From: Notoacmeibacter ruber
GTDB taxonomy: Bacteria; Pseudomonadota; Alphaproteobacteria; Rhizobiales; Rhizobiaceae
DNA length: 64,000 nt
Reading direction: 5' to 3'
Assembly (NCBI RefSeq): GCF_003668555.1
Contig: NZ_RCWN01000001.1
Coordinates: 310,001-374,000, forward strand
In this document: positions 43,973-52,392 of the stretch, in pieces
Numbering within the stretch: the stretch's first letter is position 1
Layout of the letters: every line of letters begins with the position of its first letter
The notes under the pieces: generated by a model
The model's input: only the letters and a program-made list of their open reading frames with translations
Databases searched by the model: none
What the model was told of the DNA's origin: nothing
Translations under genes and position numbers: made by a program

Positions 43973-44961
43973 GCCGCTGTCTCCTGGTCGGCCGCTTCTC
44001 GAAGTGCGGCCATGATCGTTCGTTTGGCGAGTTCCACCTTGAAGGCTTGGCTGCCCTCTGCCTTGGCGTCGGCCAGTTCAGCCTCCGCGGCAGCCTTGAA
44101 GTTTTCCTCGGTCGGTTCCTTGCCGGACAGAAGGGTTTCGGCCTTTTCGGCGCGCCATGGTTTGTGCGCGACGCCGCCGAGGGCCAGGCGGATCGTGTCG
44201 ATCCTGCCGCCGTTCAGCTTCAGGACGAGTGCGGTGGAAACGAGTGCGAAAGCATAGGATGAGCGGTCGCGAACCTTCCGGTAGAGATGTGTGCCGCCAA
44301 GCGGCGCCGGAAGCGCCACCGTCTCGATCAACTCACCTTCTTCGAGAACCGTATCGTATTGCGGTGTGTTGCCGGGAAGGCGATGTAGGTCTGTCGCCGC
44401 AATCGAGCGCGTTTCTCCGGAAGCCTTGCGCGTTTCCACTTTCGCGTCGAGTGCGGCCATGGCGACCGCCATGTCCGATGGATGTGTTGCGATACAATGC
44501 TCCGATGCACCGAGAATGGCGTGGATCCGGCTTGGGCCCTCTAGCGCTGCACAGCCCGATCCGGGGTCACGCTTGCTGCAGGGACGGGTGGTATCCATGA
44601 AGTAGTAGCAGCGTGTCCGCTGAAGAAAATTTCCGCCCGTCGTCGCGCGATTGCGCAACTGGGCTGTCGCGCCGGACAGAAGGGCTTCGGAGAGAACGCG
44701 GTAATCTTTTCGAATTCGCTCATGATTGGCGAGGGCGGTATTCGTGACCTCGGCGCCAACGCGAAGGCCGCCACCACCCATCTCGGAAAACCCATTCATG
44801 GGAAGGCGATGGACATCGACCAGCGTGTCGGGCCTTTCGACCTCGAGCTTCATCAGATCGATGAGATTGGTGCCGCCGCCGAGAAACTTGGCGTTGTCGG
44901 CACCGATGGCCTGTAGTGCGGCCTCGGCGCTTTCAGGCCGAATGAATTCAAAGGGTTTCAT
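43969..44961 (-). CDS. PaoB-like FAD-binding subunit
   Basis: 330 residues. FAD-binding segment KFLGGGTNLIDLMKLEVERP and GATAQLRNRATTGGNFLQRT are typical of CoxM/XdhB. The stretch RTRCYYFMDTTRPCSKRDPG followed by SGC contains the extra Cys set that holds a 4Fe-4S cluster in E. coli PaoB, supporting PaoABC type. It overlaps both neighbours by four bases (ATGA), so the three subunits are made in fixed ratio. It relays electrons between the 2Fe-2S subunit and FAD. Confidence 0.9.
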   Translation of the reverse strand: MKPFEFIRPESAEAALQAIGADNAKFLGGGTNLIDLMKLEVERPDTLVDVHRLPMNGFSEMGGGGLRVGAEVTNTALANHERIRKDYRVLSEALLSGATAQLRNRATTGGNFLQRTRCYYFMDTTRPCSKRDPGSGCAALEGPSRIHAILGASEHCIATHPSDMAVAMAALDAKVETRKASGETRSIAATDLHRLPGNTPQYDTVLEEGELIETVALPAPLGGTHLYRKVRDRSSYAFALVSTALVLKLNGGRIDTIRLALGGVAHKPWRAEKAETLLSGKEPTEENFKAAAEAELADAKAEGSQAFKVELAKRTIMAALREAADQETAA

Positions 44962-45491
44962 TCTGCGGCCTCCTTCTGTCCGTCCGAGCTACCAGTTTCG
45001 ATGACCGCATCGACGATGTTGTTGTAAGCACCGCAACGACAGATATTACCGCTCATCCGCTCCTGAACCTCGATCCGGCTCAGATGGACATCATCCTTGC
45101 CCGTCACGATGGACGCATCACCGCGTTCCACCTCCTTCAGCGTCGCGACGGCCGAGCAGATCTGCCCCGGCGTGCAATAGCCGCACTGGAACGCATCGTG
45201 AGAGACGAAAGCGCGCTGCATCGCGCCAAGATTGTCTTCCGTCCCAAGACCCTCGATGGTGGTGACGTCTTGCCCTTCACAGCCGGCAAAGAGCACCAGA
45301 CATGAATTGACGCGTTCGCCATCCAGCAGGACCGTACAGGCGCCGCACTGGCCGTGATCACAGCCCTTTTTCGATCCGGTGAGTTTCAGATGTTCGCGCA
45401 GAGCGTCGAGTAGTGTGGTTCTTGGATCCACGTCCAGCTCGACGGTTTGGCCGTTAATGGTCAGTGACGTCACTGCAATTCCCTTCGGCAT
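44958..45491 (-). CDS. PaoA-like 2Fe-2S subunit
   Basis: 177 residues with both 2Fe-2S clusters: the plant-type CDHGQCGACTVLLDG near residue 44 and the CGYCTPGQICS / GNICRCGAYNNIV pair in the C-terminal domain. First gene of the three-subunit operon. E. coli PaoA carries a twin-arginine signal; this protein starts MPKGIAVTSLTINGQTVELD with none, so the complex is predicted cytoplasmic. The promoter lies in the 247 bases shared with the divergent aldolase gene. Confidence 0.92.
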   Translation of the reverse strand: MPKGIAVTSLTINGQTVELDVDPRTTLLDALREHLKLTGSKKGCDHGQCGACTVLLDGERVNSCLVLFAGCEGQDVTTIEGLGTEDNLGAMQRAFVSHDAFQCGYCTPGQICSAVATLKEVERGDASIVTGKDDVHLSRIEVQERMSGNICRCGAYNNIVDAVIETGSSDGQKEAAE

Positions 45492-45738
45492 ACTAAATTT
45501 GGAATGTCTCTAAGAAAGAGCGCAGCACGAGGTCAGTTCCAGTGGTTCTGAAAAATGCCTGGTTCACCCGACGGAAAAGACGCTGACTGCAATCAAATCG
45601 ATTGAGTTGGCGAAGTTTCGCCTTTCGCACCGAAAAAGGGTAAAAGACCAAGCAATTGCGCGGTTTTCGCGTGACAGAACGGTGCCAAATTGAGTAGGTA
45701 CGCGACCAATTTCGGGACCCCAAGGAGGAGATCAGTCG

Positions 45739-46650
45739 ATGAATGTCACCCCACGCGTGAAAGAAATTCTATCTTGGTATGAAGGTGAAAATCCCGGGGT
45801 GAAGTCCAATCTCGCCCGGCTCCTCATGCACGGCAAGCTTGGTGGAACGGGCAAGCTGGTCATTCTGCCGGTCGATCAGGGTTACGAGCACGGACCGGCT
45901 CGCTCCTTCTCGGCCAATCCGGCTGCTTACGATCCGCATTATCTCTACCAGCTTGCCATCGATGCCGGTCTGTCGGCCTATGCCGCACCCCTCGGCAGCC
46001 TGGAACAGGGCGCCGACACATTCGCCGGCGAAGTGCCGCTGATCCTCAAGGTCAATTCAGCCAATTCGCTGTCGGACAGCGTGCCGGATCAGGCCGTTCT
46101 CGGATCGGTCGATGATGCGCTGCGTCTCGGCTGCGTTGGTATCGGTTTCACCATCTATCCGGGTTCCGACAACTGCTTCGCGATGCAGGAAGAACTGGCC
46201 GAGATGACTCGAGAAGCAAAGGCCAAGGGGCTGATGACGGTGGTCTGGTCCTATCCGCGCGGGGGCAAGGTTTCCAAGAAGGGCGAAACGGCGCTCGACA
46301 TTGTGGCCTATGCGGCGCACATGGCCGCGCTAATGGGCGCAACGATCATCAAGGTCAAGCCGCCGGAAAAGGGCGTCGACCTGAAGGATGCCGAAAAGGC
46401 CTACAAGGATGTGCCGCAGGATAGCCTTTCCGAGCGTATCGCGCATGTCATGCAGGCCGCGTTCAACAATAAGCGCGTGGTCGTTTTCTCCGGTGGCGGG
46501 GCGAAGGATGCGGATGCGCTCGTCGACGAAATCAGCCAGATCAACGCCGGCGGCGGCTTCGGCTCCATTGTCGGCCGCAATTCGTTCCAGCGGGAGAAGA
46601 GCGAGGCGATCGCGCTACTCAACCGGATCACCGACGTCTACAAGGGCTGA
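45739..46650 (+). CDS. fbaB: Class I fructose-bisphosphate aldolase (DhnA/FbaB type)
   Basis: 303 residues, ATG preceded by AAGGAGG. The DeoC/FbaB barrel is recognised from LVILPVDQGYEHGPARSFSA at the first strand, VGIGFTIYPGSDNCFAMQEE, LMTVVWSYPRGGKVSKKGE, GATIIKVKPPEKGV with the Schiff-base lysine (IKVK), and VVFSGGGAKDADAL plus FGSIVGRNSFQR for phosphate binding. It cleaves or forms fructose-1,6-bisphosphate. Monocistronic with a strong terminator. Divergent from the molybdo-flavoenzyme operon. Confidence 0.93.
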   Translation: MNVTPRVKEILSWYEGENPGVKSNLARLLMHGKLGGTGKLVILPVDQGYEHGPARSFSANPAAYDPHYLYQLAIDAGLSAYAAPLGSLEQGADTFAGEVPLILKVNSANSLSDSVPDQAVLGSVDDALRLGCVGIGFTIYPGSDNCFAMQEELAEMTREAKAKGLMTVVWSYPRGGKVSKKGETALDIVAYAAHMAALMGATIIKVKPPEKGVDLKDAEKAYKDVPQDSLSERIAHVMQAAFNNKRVVVFSGGGAKDADALVDEISQINAGGGFGSIVGRNSFQREKSEAIALLNRITDVYKG

Positions 46651-46680
46651 GCGCTTCGCCGCACTCTCACATCATGACAG

Positions 46681-46705
46681 AAGGCCGCCTCCGGGCGGCC
46701 TTTTA
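46681..46705 (+). terminator. Intrinsic terminator of the aldolase gene
   Basis: AAGGCCGCC / GGCGGCCTT stem, TCCG loop, then TTTTATTATT. Confidence 0.92.
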
Positions 46706-47149
46706 TTATTCGTCCATGCCGTTGGGCGTTGGAATCACGGTATCGTCGCCCGTCGCTGCTTCCGGGGTCGTCGCCGGCGCTTCTCCATCGCGTCCTTCCG
46801 GAACGGGCATCTCGTCCTGGTCGACCGTGGGAGCACTCGGCGCGTCGGAACTGCCGTCATCGTCCTCATCGGGCGGGAACGCATCGCCATCCTCACTGAT
46901 CGCCCCGGTCCGTGCATCGATCCGCACGCGTTTATCCATCCCGTTCGTGACATGGTAGACGGCGTTCCATCCGCCACTTTCCTCGTCCCAGCTTAAATCG
47001 CGCAGATAGAGGTAACCGGGAACTTTCTCCAGCGCCGCGGCAATGTCGCTGATCGGCATGGCATCGGAGGGCGGTGCCGCATGAAGAGGCATGGCGAGCG
47101 TCACCGCGCCGGCAAGGGAAAGTGTGGCTGGCAGGAGAAGCCTTTTCAC
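46706..47149 (-). CDS. Secreted PepSY-like protein
   Basis: 147 residues. A signal peptide (LLLPATLSLAGAVTLAMPLHA, first 24 residues; cleavage after AHA-like LHA) is followed by a single PepSY-like unit: PISDIAAALEKVPGYLYLRD, LSWDEESGGWNAVYHVTNGM, RVRIDARTGAISED. The C-terminal 55 residues are acidic, Pro/Asp/Glu-rich and disordered. PepSY domains act as periplasmic inhibitors or folding helpers; the partner is unknown. Its end abuts the aldolase terminator and it precedes no gene in its own direction. Confidence 0.75.
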   Translation of the reverse strand: MKRLLLPATLSLAGAVTLAMPLHAAPPSDAMPISDIAAALEKVPGYLYLRDLSWDEESGGWNAVYHVTNGMDKRVRIDARTGAISEDGDAFPPDEDDDGSSDAPSAPTVDQDEMPVPEGRDGEAPATTPEAATGDDTVIPTPNGMDE

Positions 47150-47226
47150 GGGAAAACCTCTTTGTTGTTATCGAAATTCCTCAGGGAGGTAACGCTCGCG
47201 GCGGTGCCCGGTTGCTTTGGCTCATT

Positions 47227-47946
47227 TCAGCCCCCGCTGAGGGACCTTAGCCAGACGGCTGCGGCCAGCCCGAGTGCGGTGGCGATTCCTGCCAGAAGAT
47301 GATCCTCGCGAAAGGCCTTCGGAAAGATCTCCGTCGCAAGCGACGCGATCACCGCGCCGCCCGCAAAGCTGCGAATGAGGGCGAGGGGACCTTCGCCGAC
47401 ATCGCTTAGAAGGAAATTGCCGGCGATCGCGGCACCGGAGAGGATGGCCGCCGTAGCGGCCCAAAGCAGTATCGTACCGGTCTTTCCCATACTGTCGGCC
47501 ATGCGCTTGGCCCCGCCTGCGGCTTCCGGCAGGTTTGAAAGAAAGATCGAGCCGGCGAGGGCCGCGACTTCCAGAGGCCCTGCGCCGATCAGCGAAACGC
47601 CAAGCGCCAGATTCTCCGGAATGCCGTCGAGTGTGATGGCGACGAGAAGGCCAGCCCCTGCGCCACTCTTCCAGACGTGGTCCACAAGGTAATCGAGGAC
47701 CGTAAAAACCGCTGCTCCGGTCATCATCATGCCGAGGGCAGGCCAGACACCGGCTTGCTTTGTGGCGGGGTCGACCAGTTCCAAAAGGGCTGAAACCATG
47801 AGGGCACCGCCGGCTGCGGCGAGAATGAAGCCCTCCACACCCCGGCCGATCCGCCCGTAAACGCCCCATACCGCCCCTGCGATGAGCGCGACGGAAACAA
47901 CGACGATCGTCAGGATGGTCAGCAGCATGAGCGCCTCTCTTGTCAA
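47227..47946 (-). CDS. ZIP-family metal transporter
   Basis: 239 residues with eight hydrophobic helices arranged as a ZIP protein. The metal-site helix reads VAITLDGIPENLALGVSLIG, corresponding to the HxxPEG-type motif but with Asp in place of the first His; the second site LSNLPEAAGGAKRMADS has the Asn-Leu-Pro-Glu form. The usual His-rich loop between helices 3 and 4 is absent. It imports or exports divalent metal such as zinc; this divergent subgroup is common in alphaproteobacteria and selectivity is unknown. A start six codons later (MLLTIL) is also possible. Confidence 0.85.
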   Translation of the reverse strand: MTREALMLLTILTIVVVSVALIAGAVWGVYGRIGRGVEGFILAAAGGALMVSALLELVDPATKQAGVWPALGMMMTGAAVFTVLDYLVDHVWKSGAGAGLLVAITLDGIPENLALGVSLIGAGPLEVAALAGSIFLSNLPEAAGGAKRMADSMGKTGTILLWAATAAILSGAAIAGNFLLSDVGEGPLALIRSFAGGAVIASLATEIFPKAFREDHLLAGIATALGLAAAVWLRSLSGG

Positions 47947-48107
47947 CTGTCTCGCTACCTAGTCGCCTCGCCTTGGCAGGGAAGTTCTTTCGTCGTCCCG
48001 TTTATACGCTGAGGCCTGCGCAGGCTTTCCCACGGGTCGTGGGACGCGCCTTGTCGCCTCCTTGCAAGCGCCTACCCTACAGAGTTGAAACGGAGATCAA
48101 GCCCTGT

Positions 48108-48710
48108 ATGGCTTTGCCAAAGCAAAACGAACCAGAACTGGCGGTTGAGGAAAAACTCCGCTGCCTGATCTACACCCTCCTGTCCGACCTGTTCCTGCAG
48201 CCGCCGGACCGGCAGATGCTTGAACGGCTTCAGCGCCTGTCGCATGACGACAGCGCAATGGGACGGGCGACGGGGCTGCTTGCAGCTCGCGCGAAAGATG
48301 TGACGCCCCGGCAGGTCCATAATGAATATCAGCGTCTTTTCGGCGAAGGCGGAACGCTGGAGCCGCGCGCCTCTGCCTATCTTCGCGGCAGGACAGGACC
48401 GTCCGGAGCCAACTGCCTTTCGGGCCTGATGGAACGCCTCGGCATCGAACGCCGTGCGGAGACGGGCCGCCCTGCGGATCATGCTGGAACATTGTTCGAG
48501 ATGATGGCCGGTCTGATCGACGGACGCTTCGGCTGTGACCGCCTCTCCATTGACGAGCAGCGGCGGGTGTTCGAGGATCACATTGAGATCTGGATGCCGT
48601 TCTTCCTGCGTGATGTCAGGGTCGAAGACGATGCCGTTTTTTACCCCGCAGCGGCCGATCTCGCCGCGACGTTTCTGGAGATCGAAGAGGCCGGCTTCAG
48701 AATGGTGTAG
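48108..48710 (+). CDS. TorD/DmsD-type molybdoenzyme chaperone
   Basis: 200 residues from the ATG at 48108; the frame is open upstream but the first part is antisense to the ZIP promoter region. All-helical TorD fold: EEKLRCLIYTLLSDLFLQPP at the start, TPRQVHNEYQRLFGEGGTLE, and ADHAGTLFEMMAGLIDGRF with the E-P-D-H-like region, then DHIEIWMPFFLRDVR. TorD proteins hold a molybdoenzyme catalytic subunit until the cofactor is loaded. No bis-MGD enzyme is encoded in the window, but it leads a unit with a ligase-like and an Mrp gene, a set usually seen next to formate-dehydrogenase-like genes. Confidence 0.82.
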   Translation: MALPKQNEPELAVEEKLRCLIYTLLSDLFLQPPDRQMLERLQRLSHDDSAMGRATGLLAARAKDVTPRQVHNEYQRLFGEGGTLEPRASAYLRGRTGPSGANCLSGLMERLGIERRAETGRPADHAGTLFEMMAGLIDGRFGCDRLSIDEQRRVFEDHIEIWMPFFLRDVRVEDDAVFYPAAADLAATFLEIEEAGFRMV

Positions 48711-48798
48711 AGACAGGCTCTGTCATGCTTGACGCTTGCGTCGGCGAGGCCGAAATTCTAAATCCGCAACTGACCGCCTCAAGCCCGGAAAAGCCGAT

Positions 48799-49515
48799 AT
48801 GAGCCTTCCTGATCCTCGTCTTCCGGACTGCTTCAAGGGCCGGGCGGTCCCCCGCGAAACGACGCCCTTTCTGGAAGCCTGCCGGCTGTCCCGATGTCAG
48901 AAGACCGAGCCCGGCGATCTGTTCTACAGCCGCCGTCACGGCATGGCTTCCTGTGCTCTTGTTCTGGAGGCGGATTGCACCGTCGCGGAAGCTGCGCAGA
49001 GCGTCCTTTACGGCCAGCTTGCTGCGGCCGAGACGCTGCGCGCGCTTCATGCGCCGTCGAACCTCTCCCTCATCTGGCCATTCGGCACTTGCCTGAACGG
49101 GCGCGAAGTCGCGCGTACGGCGCTTGGCGGCATCACCGGGCAGGAAGAGCCTGACGAGACGGCCGACTGGCTGGTTCTCGGGGTACATATTCGAATTTCG
49201 GGAAAGTTCATTGAGCGTCTTTCTGCCGAGCAGCGCATGGAGTTGACCGCGCTGCAGACGGAGGGAATGGAGACCGACCGCACGGTTCTACTGGAGAGGT
49301 TGGCCAAGGAACTCGATCGGTTGGGCAGCGAGTGGTTGGATGGTGGCTTTGCCGCGATCCGTGACGCCTGGGCAAAATATGCGAGAACCGGCGAACGGCC
49401 GGTGACCCGGTTGGATATGGACGGCAACGCCATTATCGAAGCCGGCGAAGGATGCCAGATCGTGCGACTGACAGAGATGATCGCGCGGCAGCAGCCGCTT
49501 CATCTGGCCGCGTGA
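48799..49515 (+). CDS. Biotin/lipoate-ligase-like protein (DUF4444 type)
   Basis: 238 residues from the ATG at 48799. The LplA/BirA-like fold is suggested by FLEACRLSRCQKTEPGDLFY, RRHGMASCALVLEADCTVAE, LRALHAPSNLSLIWPFGTCL (substrate-pocket Trp) and NGREVARTALGGI, followed by DWLVLGVHIRI. Canonical ATP-binding motifs of lipoate ligases are poorly conserved, so ligase activity is uncertain. The C-terminal 70 residues (LAKELDRLGSEWLDGGFAAI, then RDGN-like MDGNAIIEAG) form the extension common to this group. Members are co-located with TorD and Mrp genes near molybdo/tungsto-formate dehydrogenases. Confidence 0.72.
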   Translation: MSLPDPRLPDCFKGRAVPRETTPFLEACRLSRCQKTEPGDLFYSRRHGMASCALVLEADCTVAEAAQSVLYGQLAAAETLRALHAPSNLSLIWPFGTCLNGREVARTALGGITGQEEPDETADWLVLGVHIRISGKFIERLSAEQRMELTALQTEGMETDRTVLLERLAKELDRLGSEWLDGGFAAIRDAWAKYARTGERPVTRLDMDGNAIIEAGEGCQIVRLTEMIARQQPLHLAA

Positions 49516-49561
49516 ACGCCGCGAGCAGGATGCTTCGCAAAAAACAATCATGAGGAATGAC

Positions 49562-50707
49562 ATGGCTATCAGCGAACCGACCGCCGAGACCGTCCGCGAG
49601 CGGTTGAGGAGCATTGCAGCGCCGGGCGGCGAGACGGACATCGTTTCGGCCGGCATGGTCTCGGACATTTTCATTGCCAAGGGCAAGGTCTTCTTCTCCT
49701 TGACGGTGCCTGCGGAAGTTGCGGATCGGCTCGAACCGCTCCGCAAGGCCGCGGAAGATTCAGTGCGGACGATACCGGGTGTCGAAAAGGCGACGGTGGC
49801 GCTGACGGCGGAACGGAAAGGCGGCCAGGCGGCCGCACCGCAAAGGACTGCGGCAGGCGCCGCACCCGCAAGCAAGCCCGCCCCCGCCGGCCGCCAGACG
49901 ATTGCGGTTCCCGGGATCAAAGCCATTGTCGCGATTGCGTCCGGTAAGGGCGGGGTTGGCAAGAGCACGACAGCCGTCAATCTGGCGCTCGCTCTGCAGC
50001 AGAACGGCTTGGCCGTCGGAATTCTCGATGCGGATGTCTATGGCCCCTCCATTCCTCGCCTTCTCGGTCTGTCGGGCAAGCCGGAAATGGCGGATGACAA
50101 GCTGATCCGCCCCATGGAGAATTATGGCCTGAAAGCCATGAGCATGGGGTTCATGGTCGAGGAAGACACACCCATGGTCTGGCGCGGGCCGATGGTCACA
50201 CAGGCGCTGACGCAGATGCTCCGGGGCGTCGCGTGGGGCGAACTCGACATGCTGATCGTCGACATGCCGCCCGGCACGGGCGACGTGCAGCTTTCGCTCG
50301 CGCAACAGGTCCCGATGGCAGGGGCGGTTATCGTTTCAACGCCGCAGGACCTTGCGCTGCTCGATGCCCGCAAGGGCCTCAACATGTTTCGGAAAGTCGA
50401 GGTGCCTGTCCTCGGCATCGTCGAGAATATGAGCGTTTTCGTCTGTCCCGATTGTGGATCGGCGCATTCGATCTTCGGTCATGGCGGGGCTCGCGACGAA
50501 GCCGAAAAACTGGGCGTCCCCTTCCTGGGTGAGGTTCCGCTTCAAATGGCAATCCGGGAGACCTCGGATGCCGGAACACCCGTTCTCGTCAGCGATCCTG
50601 ATGGCAAGGAGTCCAGTTTTTACCGCCAGATCGCCACGCGGCTTTCAGAAGAGGTGCAGCGTCAGGACGAGACCGCCGGCGAAGGACCATCAATAGTTTT
50701 CGAGTAG
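49562..50707 (+). CDS. mrp: Mrp/NBP35-family ATP-binding iron-sulfur carrier
   Basis: 381 residues from ATG 49562. An N-terminal MIP18/FeS-assembly-type domain (about 1-85; VSAGMVSDIFIAKGKVFFSL), an Ala/Pro linker and a P-loop ATPase with the deviant Walker A ASGKGGVGKSTTAVNLALAL near residue 125, GVAWGELDMLIVDMPPGTGD, and the CPDC metal-binding pair near residue 300. Mrp proteins bind and transfer Fe-S clusters. Here it is 46 bases after the ligase-like gene, as part of the putative molybdoenzyme maturation unit, so it may be a dedicated copy and not the housekeeping one. Confidence 0.92.
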   Translation: MAISEPTAETVRERLRSIAAPGGETDIVSAGMVSDIFIAKGKVFFSLTVPAEVADRLEPLRKAAEDSVRTIPGVEKATVALTAERKGGQAAAPQRTAAGAAPASKPAPAGRQTIAVPGIKAIVAIASGKGGVGKSTTAVNLALALQQNGLAVGILDADVYGPSIPRLLGLSGKPEMADDKLIRPMENYGLKAMSMGFMVEEDTPMVWRGPMVTQALTQMLRGVAWGELDMLIVDMPPGTGDVQLSLAQQVPMAGAVIVSTPQDLALLDARKGLNMFRKVEVPVLGIVENMSVFVCPDCGSAHSIFGHGGARDEAEKLGVPFLGEVPLQMAIRETSDAGTPVLVSDPDGKESSFYRQIATRLSEEVQRQDETAGEGPSIVFE

Positions 50708-50721
50708 CGGTTGCGGAAAGA

Positions 50722-50745
50722 AGGGCCGGTATTGCCACCGGCCCT
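50722..50745. terminator. Bidirectional hairpin between mrp and coxG-like genes
   Basis: AGGGCCGGT / ACCGGCCCT nine-base stem with loop ATTGCC between convergent genes; on the minus strand it is followed by TCTTTCC. Confidence 0.7.
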
Positions 50746-50764
50746 CGATGTTCGATCGCTGATC

Positions 50765-51241
50765 TCAGCTAAGGTCCGGTTCCGGCGGTTCGTAACCGTC
50801 TGAAATTTTTGCACTCATGCAGGAAAAGAATTCGCCGGCGAGTTTCTTGCTGGTGGATTTGATGAGGCGGCTGCCCATCATGGCCATTTTGCCGCCGACA
50901 TCGGCCTTGGCCTTGTAGATCAGAAGAGTTCCGTCGCCGTCTTCCTTCAGCTCCACATCCGCGCCGCCCTTGGCGAAGCCGGCAATGCCGCCGTCGCCCT
51001 TGCCCTCGATCGTATAGGAGTGAGGGGCGTTGATGTTCTTCAGCTCGACCTGACCGCCAAACGTTGATTTGACTGGTCCGATCTTGAGCGTGACCTTCGC
51101 CTCCATCTCGGTCGCGCTCTTCTTTTCAAGCTCTTCGCAGCCCGGAATGCATTCGCGCAGGACCTCGGGATCGTTCAATGCAGCCCAGACGGTTCGTACC
51201 GGTGCATCGATCTTCTCCTCCCCCTCCATTTCCACTGCCAT
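50765..51241 (-). CDS. CoxG-like SRPBCC-family protein
   Basis: 158 residues from the ATG at 51241 (AGGAG eight bases upstream). The carbon-monoxide-dehydrogenase subunit G family signature is plain: KIDAPVRTVWAALNDPEVLR, ECIPGCEELEKKSATEMEAK, VTLKIGPVKSTFGGQVELKN, DVGGKMAMMGSRLI, and the C-terminal FFSCMSAKI. CoxG-type proteins accompany xanthine-oxidase-family molybdoenzymes and help dock or mature them at the membrane. The PaoABC-like operon is only 5 kb away, a possible client. Convergent with mrp and divergent from the FNT gene. Confidence 0.85.
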   Translation of the reverse strand: MAVEMEGEEKIDAPVRTVWAALNDPEVLRECIPGCEELEKKSATEMEAKVTLKIGPVKSTFGGQVELKNINAPHSYTIEGKGDGGIAGFAKGGADVELKEDGDGTLLIYKAKADVGGKMAMMGSRLIKSTSKKLAGEFFSCMSAKISDGYEPPEPDLS

Positions 51242-51390
51242 CGACGTTTCTCCTCTCCAAGGTCGACAAGAAGCTTCTCTCATAGAGCAGTCCGCGGCTT
51301 CTCGTCTACTCAACCTTCAGCTGTGACGTCTTGCAGGACGACCAAAGGGCGGTATCTGCACCCTCACACAATTTTGGAGCATAAGGCCGC

Positions 51391-52371
51391 ATGAGGCACG
51401 ATCCCGCCGCGAATACGACGACACAGCTCGATGAAGGTACCGAGAACGAGACAGCGGCCGCCCTGACCGAGTACGAGATGGAGAAGGCGGAGTGGCGCGG
51501 GCCGTTGCGGGCGGCCGTCATTTACGAGATCGTCCGGCGTGCCGGCGATCACGAATTGGAGCGGCCGACGAAGAGCCTGATCTTCTCTTCCATCGCTGCC
51601 GGTATCGTCATTACGCTCTCGGTGCTCACCGAAGCCTATCTGATGCAGGCCCTGCCCGACACGAAATGGGCGCATCTGATCGCCGCCATGGGATACACGA
51701 CCGGGTTCATCTTCGTCATTTTGGCGCGTCAGCAGCTCTTTACGGAGAGCACGATCAGCGCCGTTCTGCCTGTTATGGCCAAGCCCTCGTGGAACAACCT
51801 ATTTGCGGTCGCGCGGCTCTGGTCGATCGTTTTCATGGGCAATCTGATCGGCACGGCGATTTTCGCGATCTGGTTTACCACTTTTCCGCCGGCCACTGCC
51901 GAAACGCTCGACGCCATCCGCGAGATCTCGGAACGGGCGATGCAGTACGGTTTCATCGAAACCGCCTTGCGCGGGGTATGCGCGGGTTTCCTTATCGCGG
52001 GCGTCGCTTGGCTGATGCCCAGTTCTCGCGGCTTCGAACTGCATGTGATCTTTCTCATCACCTACATCATTGCGCTCGGCAAATTCGCCCACGTGATCGC
52101 CGGCTCGGCCGAGGCATGGTATCTCGCCTTCGGTGGATTCAGCAGCTTTCCGGAAGTTATTTTCGGCTTCATCGTTCCGGCCCTTATCGGCAATGTGATA
52201 GGGGGAACGGTACTGTTCGCCTTTCTGGCTTTCGGACAGGTGGTTGCGGAACTGGACGAGGCGCCCGACGAGTATGTCAATCATGGGCCACATGATGAAG
52301 ACCGGGATGCCGATTGTCCCAGCACAAAAGAGCGCGCCGCTGCCACGGCAGGCTATGAAACGCGAAAGTAA
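51391..52371 (+). CDS. Formate/nitrite transporter (FNT) family channel
   Basis: 326 residues. A soluble N-terminus (about 70 residues) precedes six transmembrane helices with the FNT repeats (LIFSSIAAGIVITLSVLTEA, GYTTGFIFVILARQQLFTES, IVFMGNLIGTAIFAIWF, ITYIIALGKFAHVIAGSAEA). It resembles the YfdC-type branch and not FocA or NirC. The membrane channel would pass formate, nitrite or another small anion. An acidic tail ends the protein. Being near TorD/Mrp-type maturation genes makes formate an attractive but unproven ligand. Confidence 0.87.
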   Translation: MRHDPAANTTTQLDEGTENETAAALTEYEMEKAEWRGPLRAAVIYEIVRRAGDHELERPTKSLIFSSIAAGIVITLSVLTEAYLMQALPDTKWAHLIAAMGYTTGFIFVILARQQLFTESTISAVLPVMAKPSWNNLFAVARLWSIVFMGNLIGTAIFAIWFTTFPPATAETLDAIREISERAMQYGFIETALRGVCAGFLIAGVAWLMPSSRGFELHVIFLITYIIALGKFAHVIAGSAEAWYLAFGGFSSFPEVIFGFIVPALIGNVIGGTVLFAFLAFGQVVAELDEAPDEYVNHGPHDEDRDADCPSTKERAAATAGYETRK

Positions 52372-52392
52372 TCGCCCGACCACGCCGGCAAT

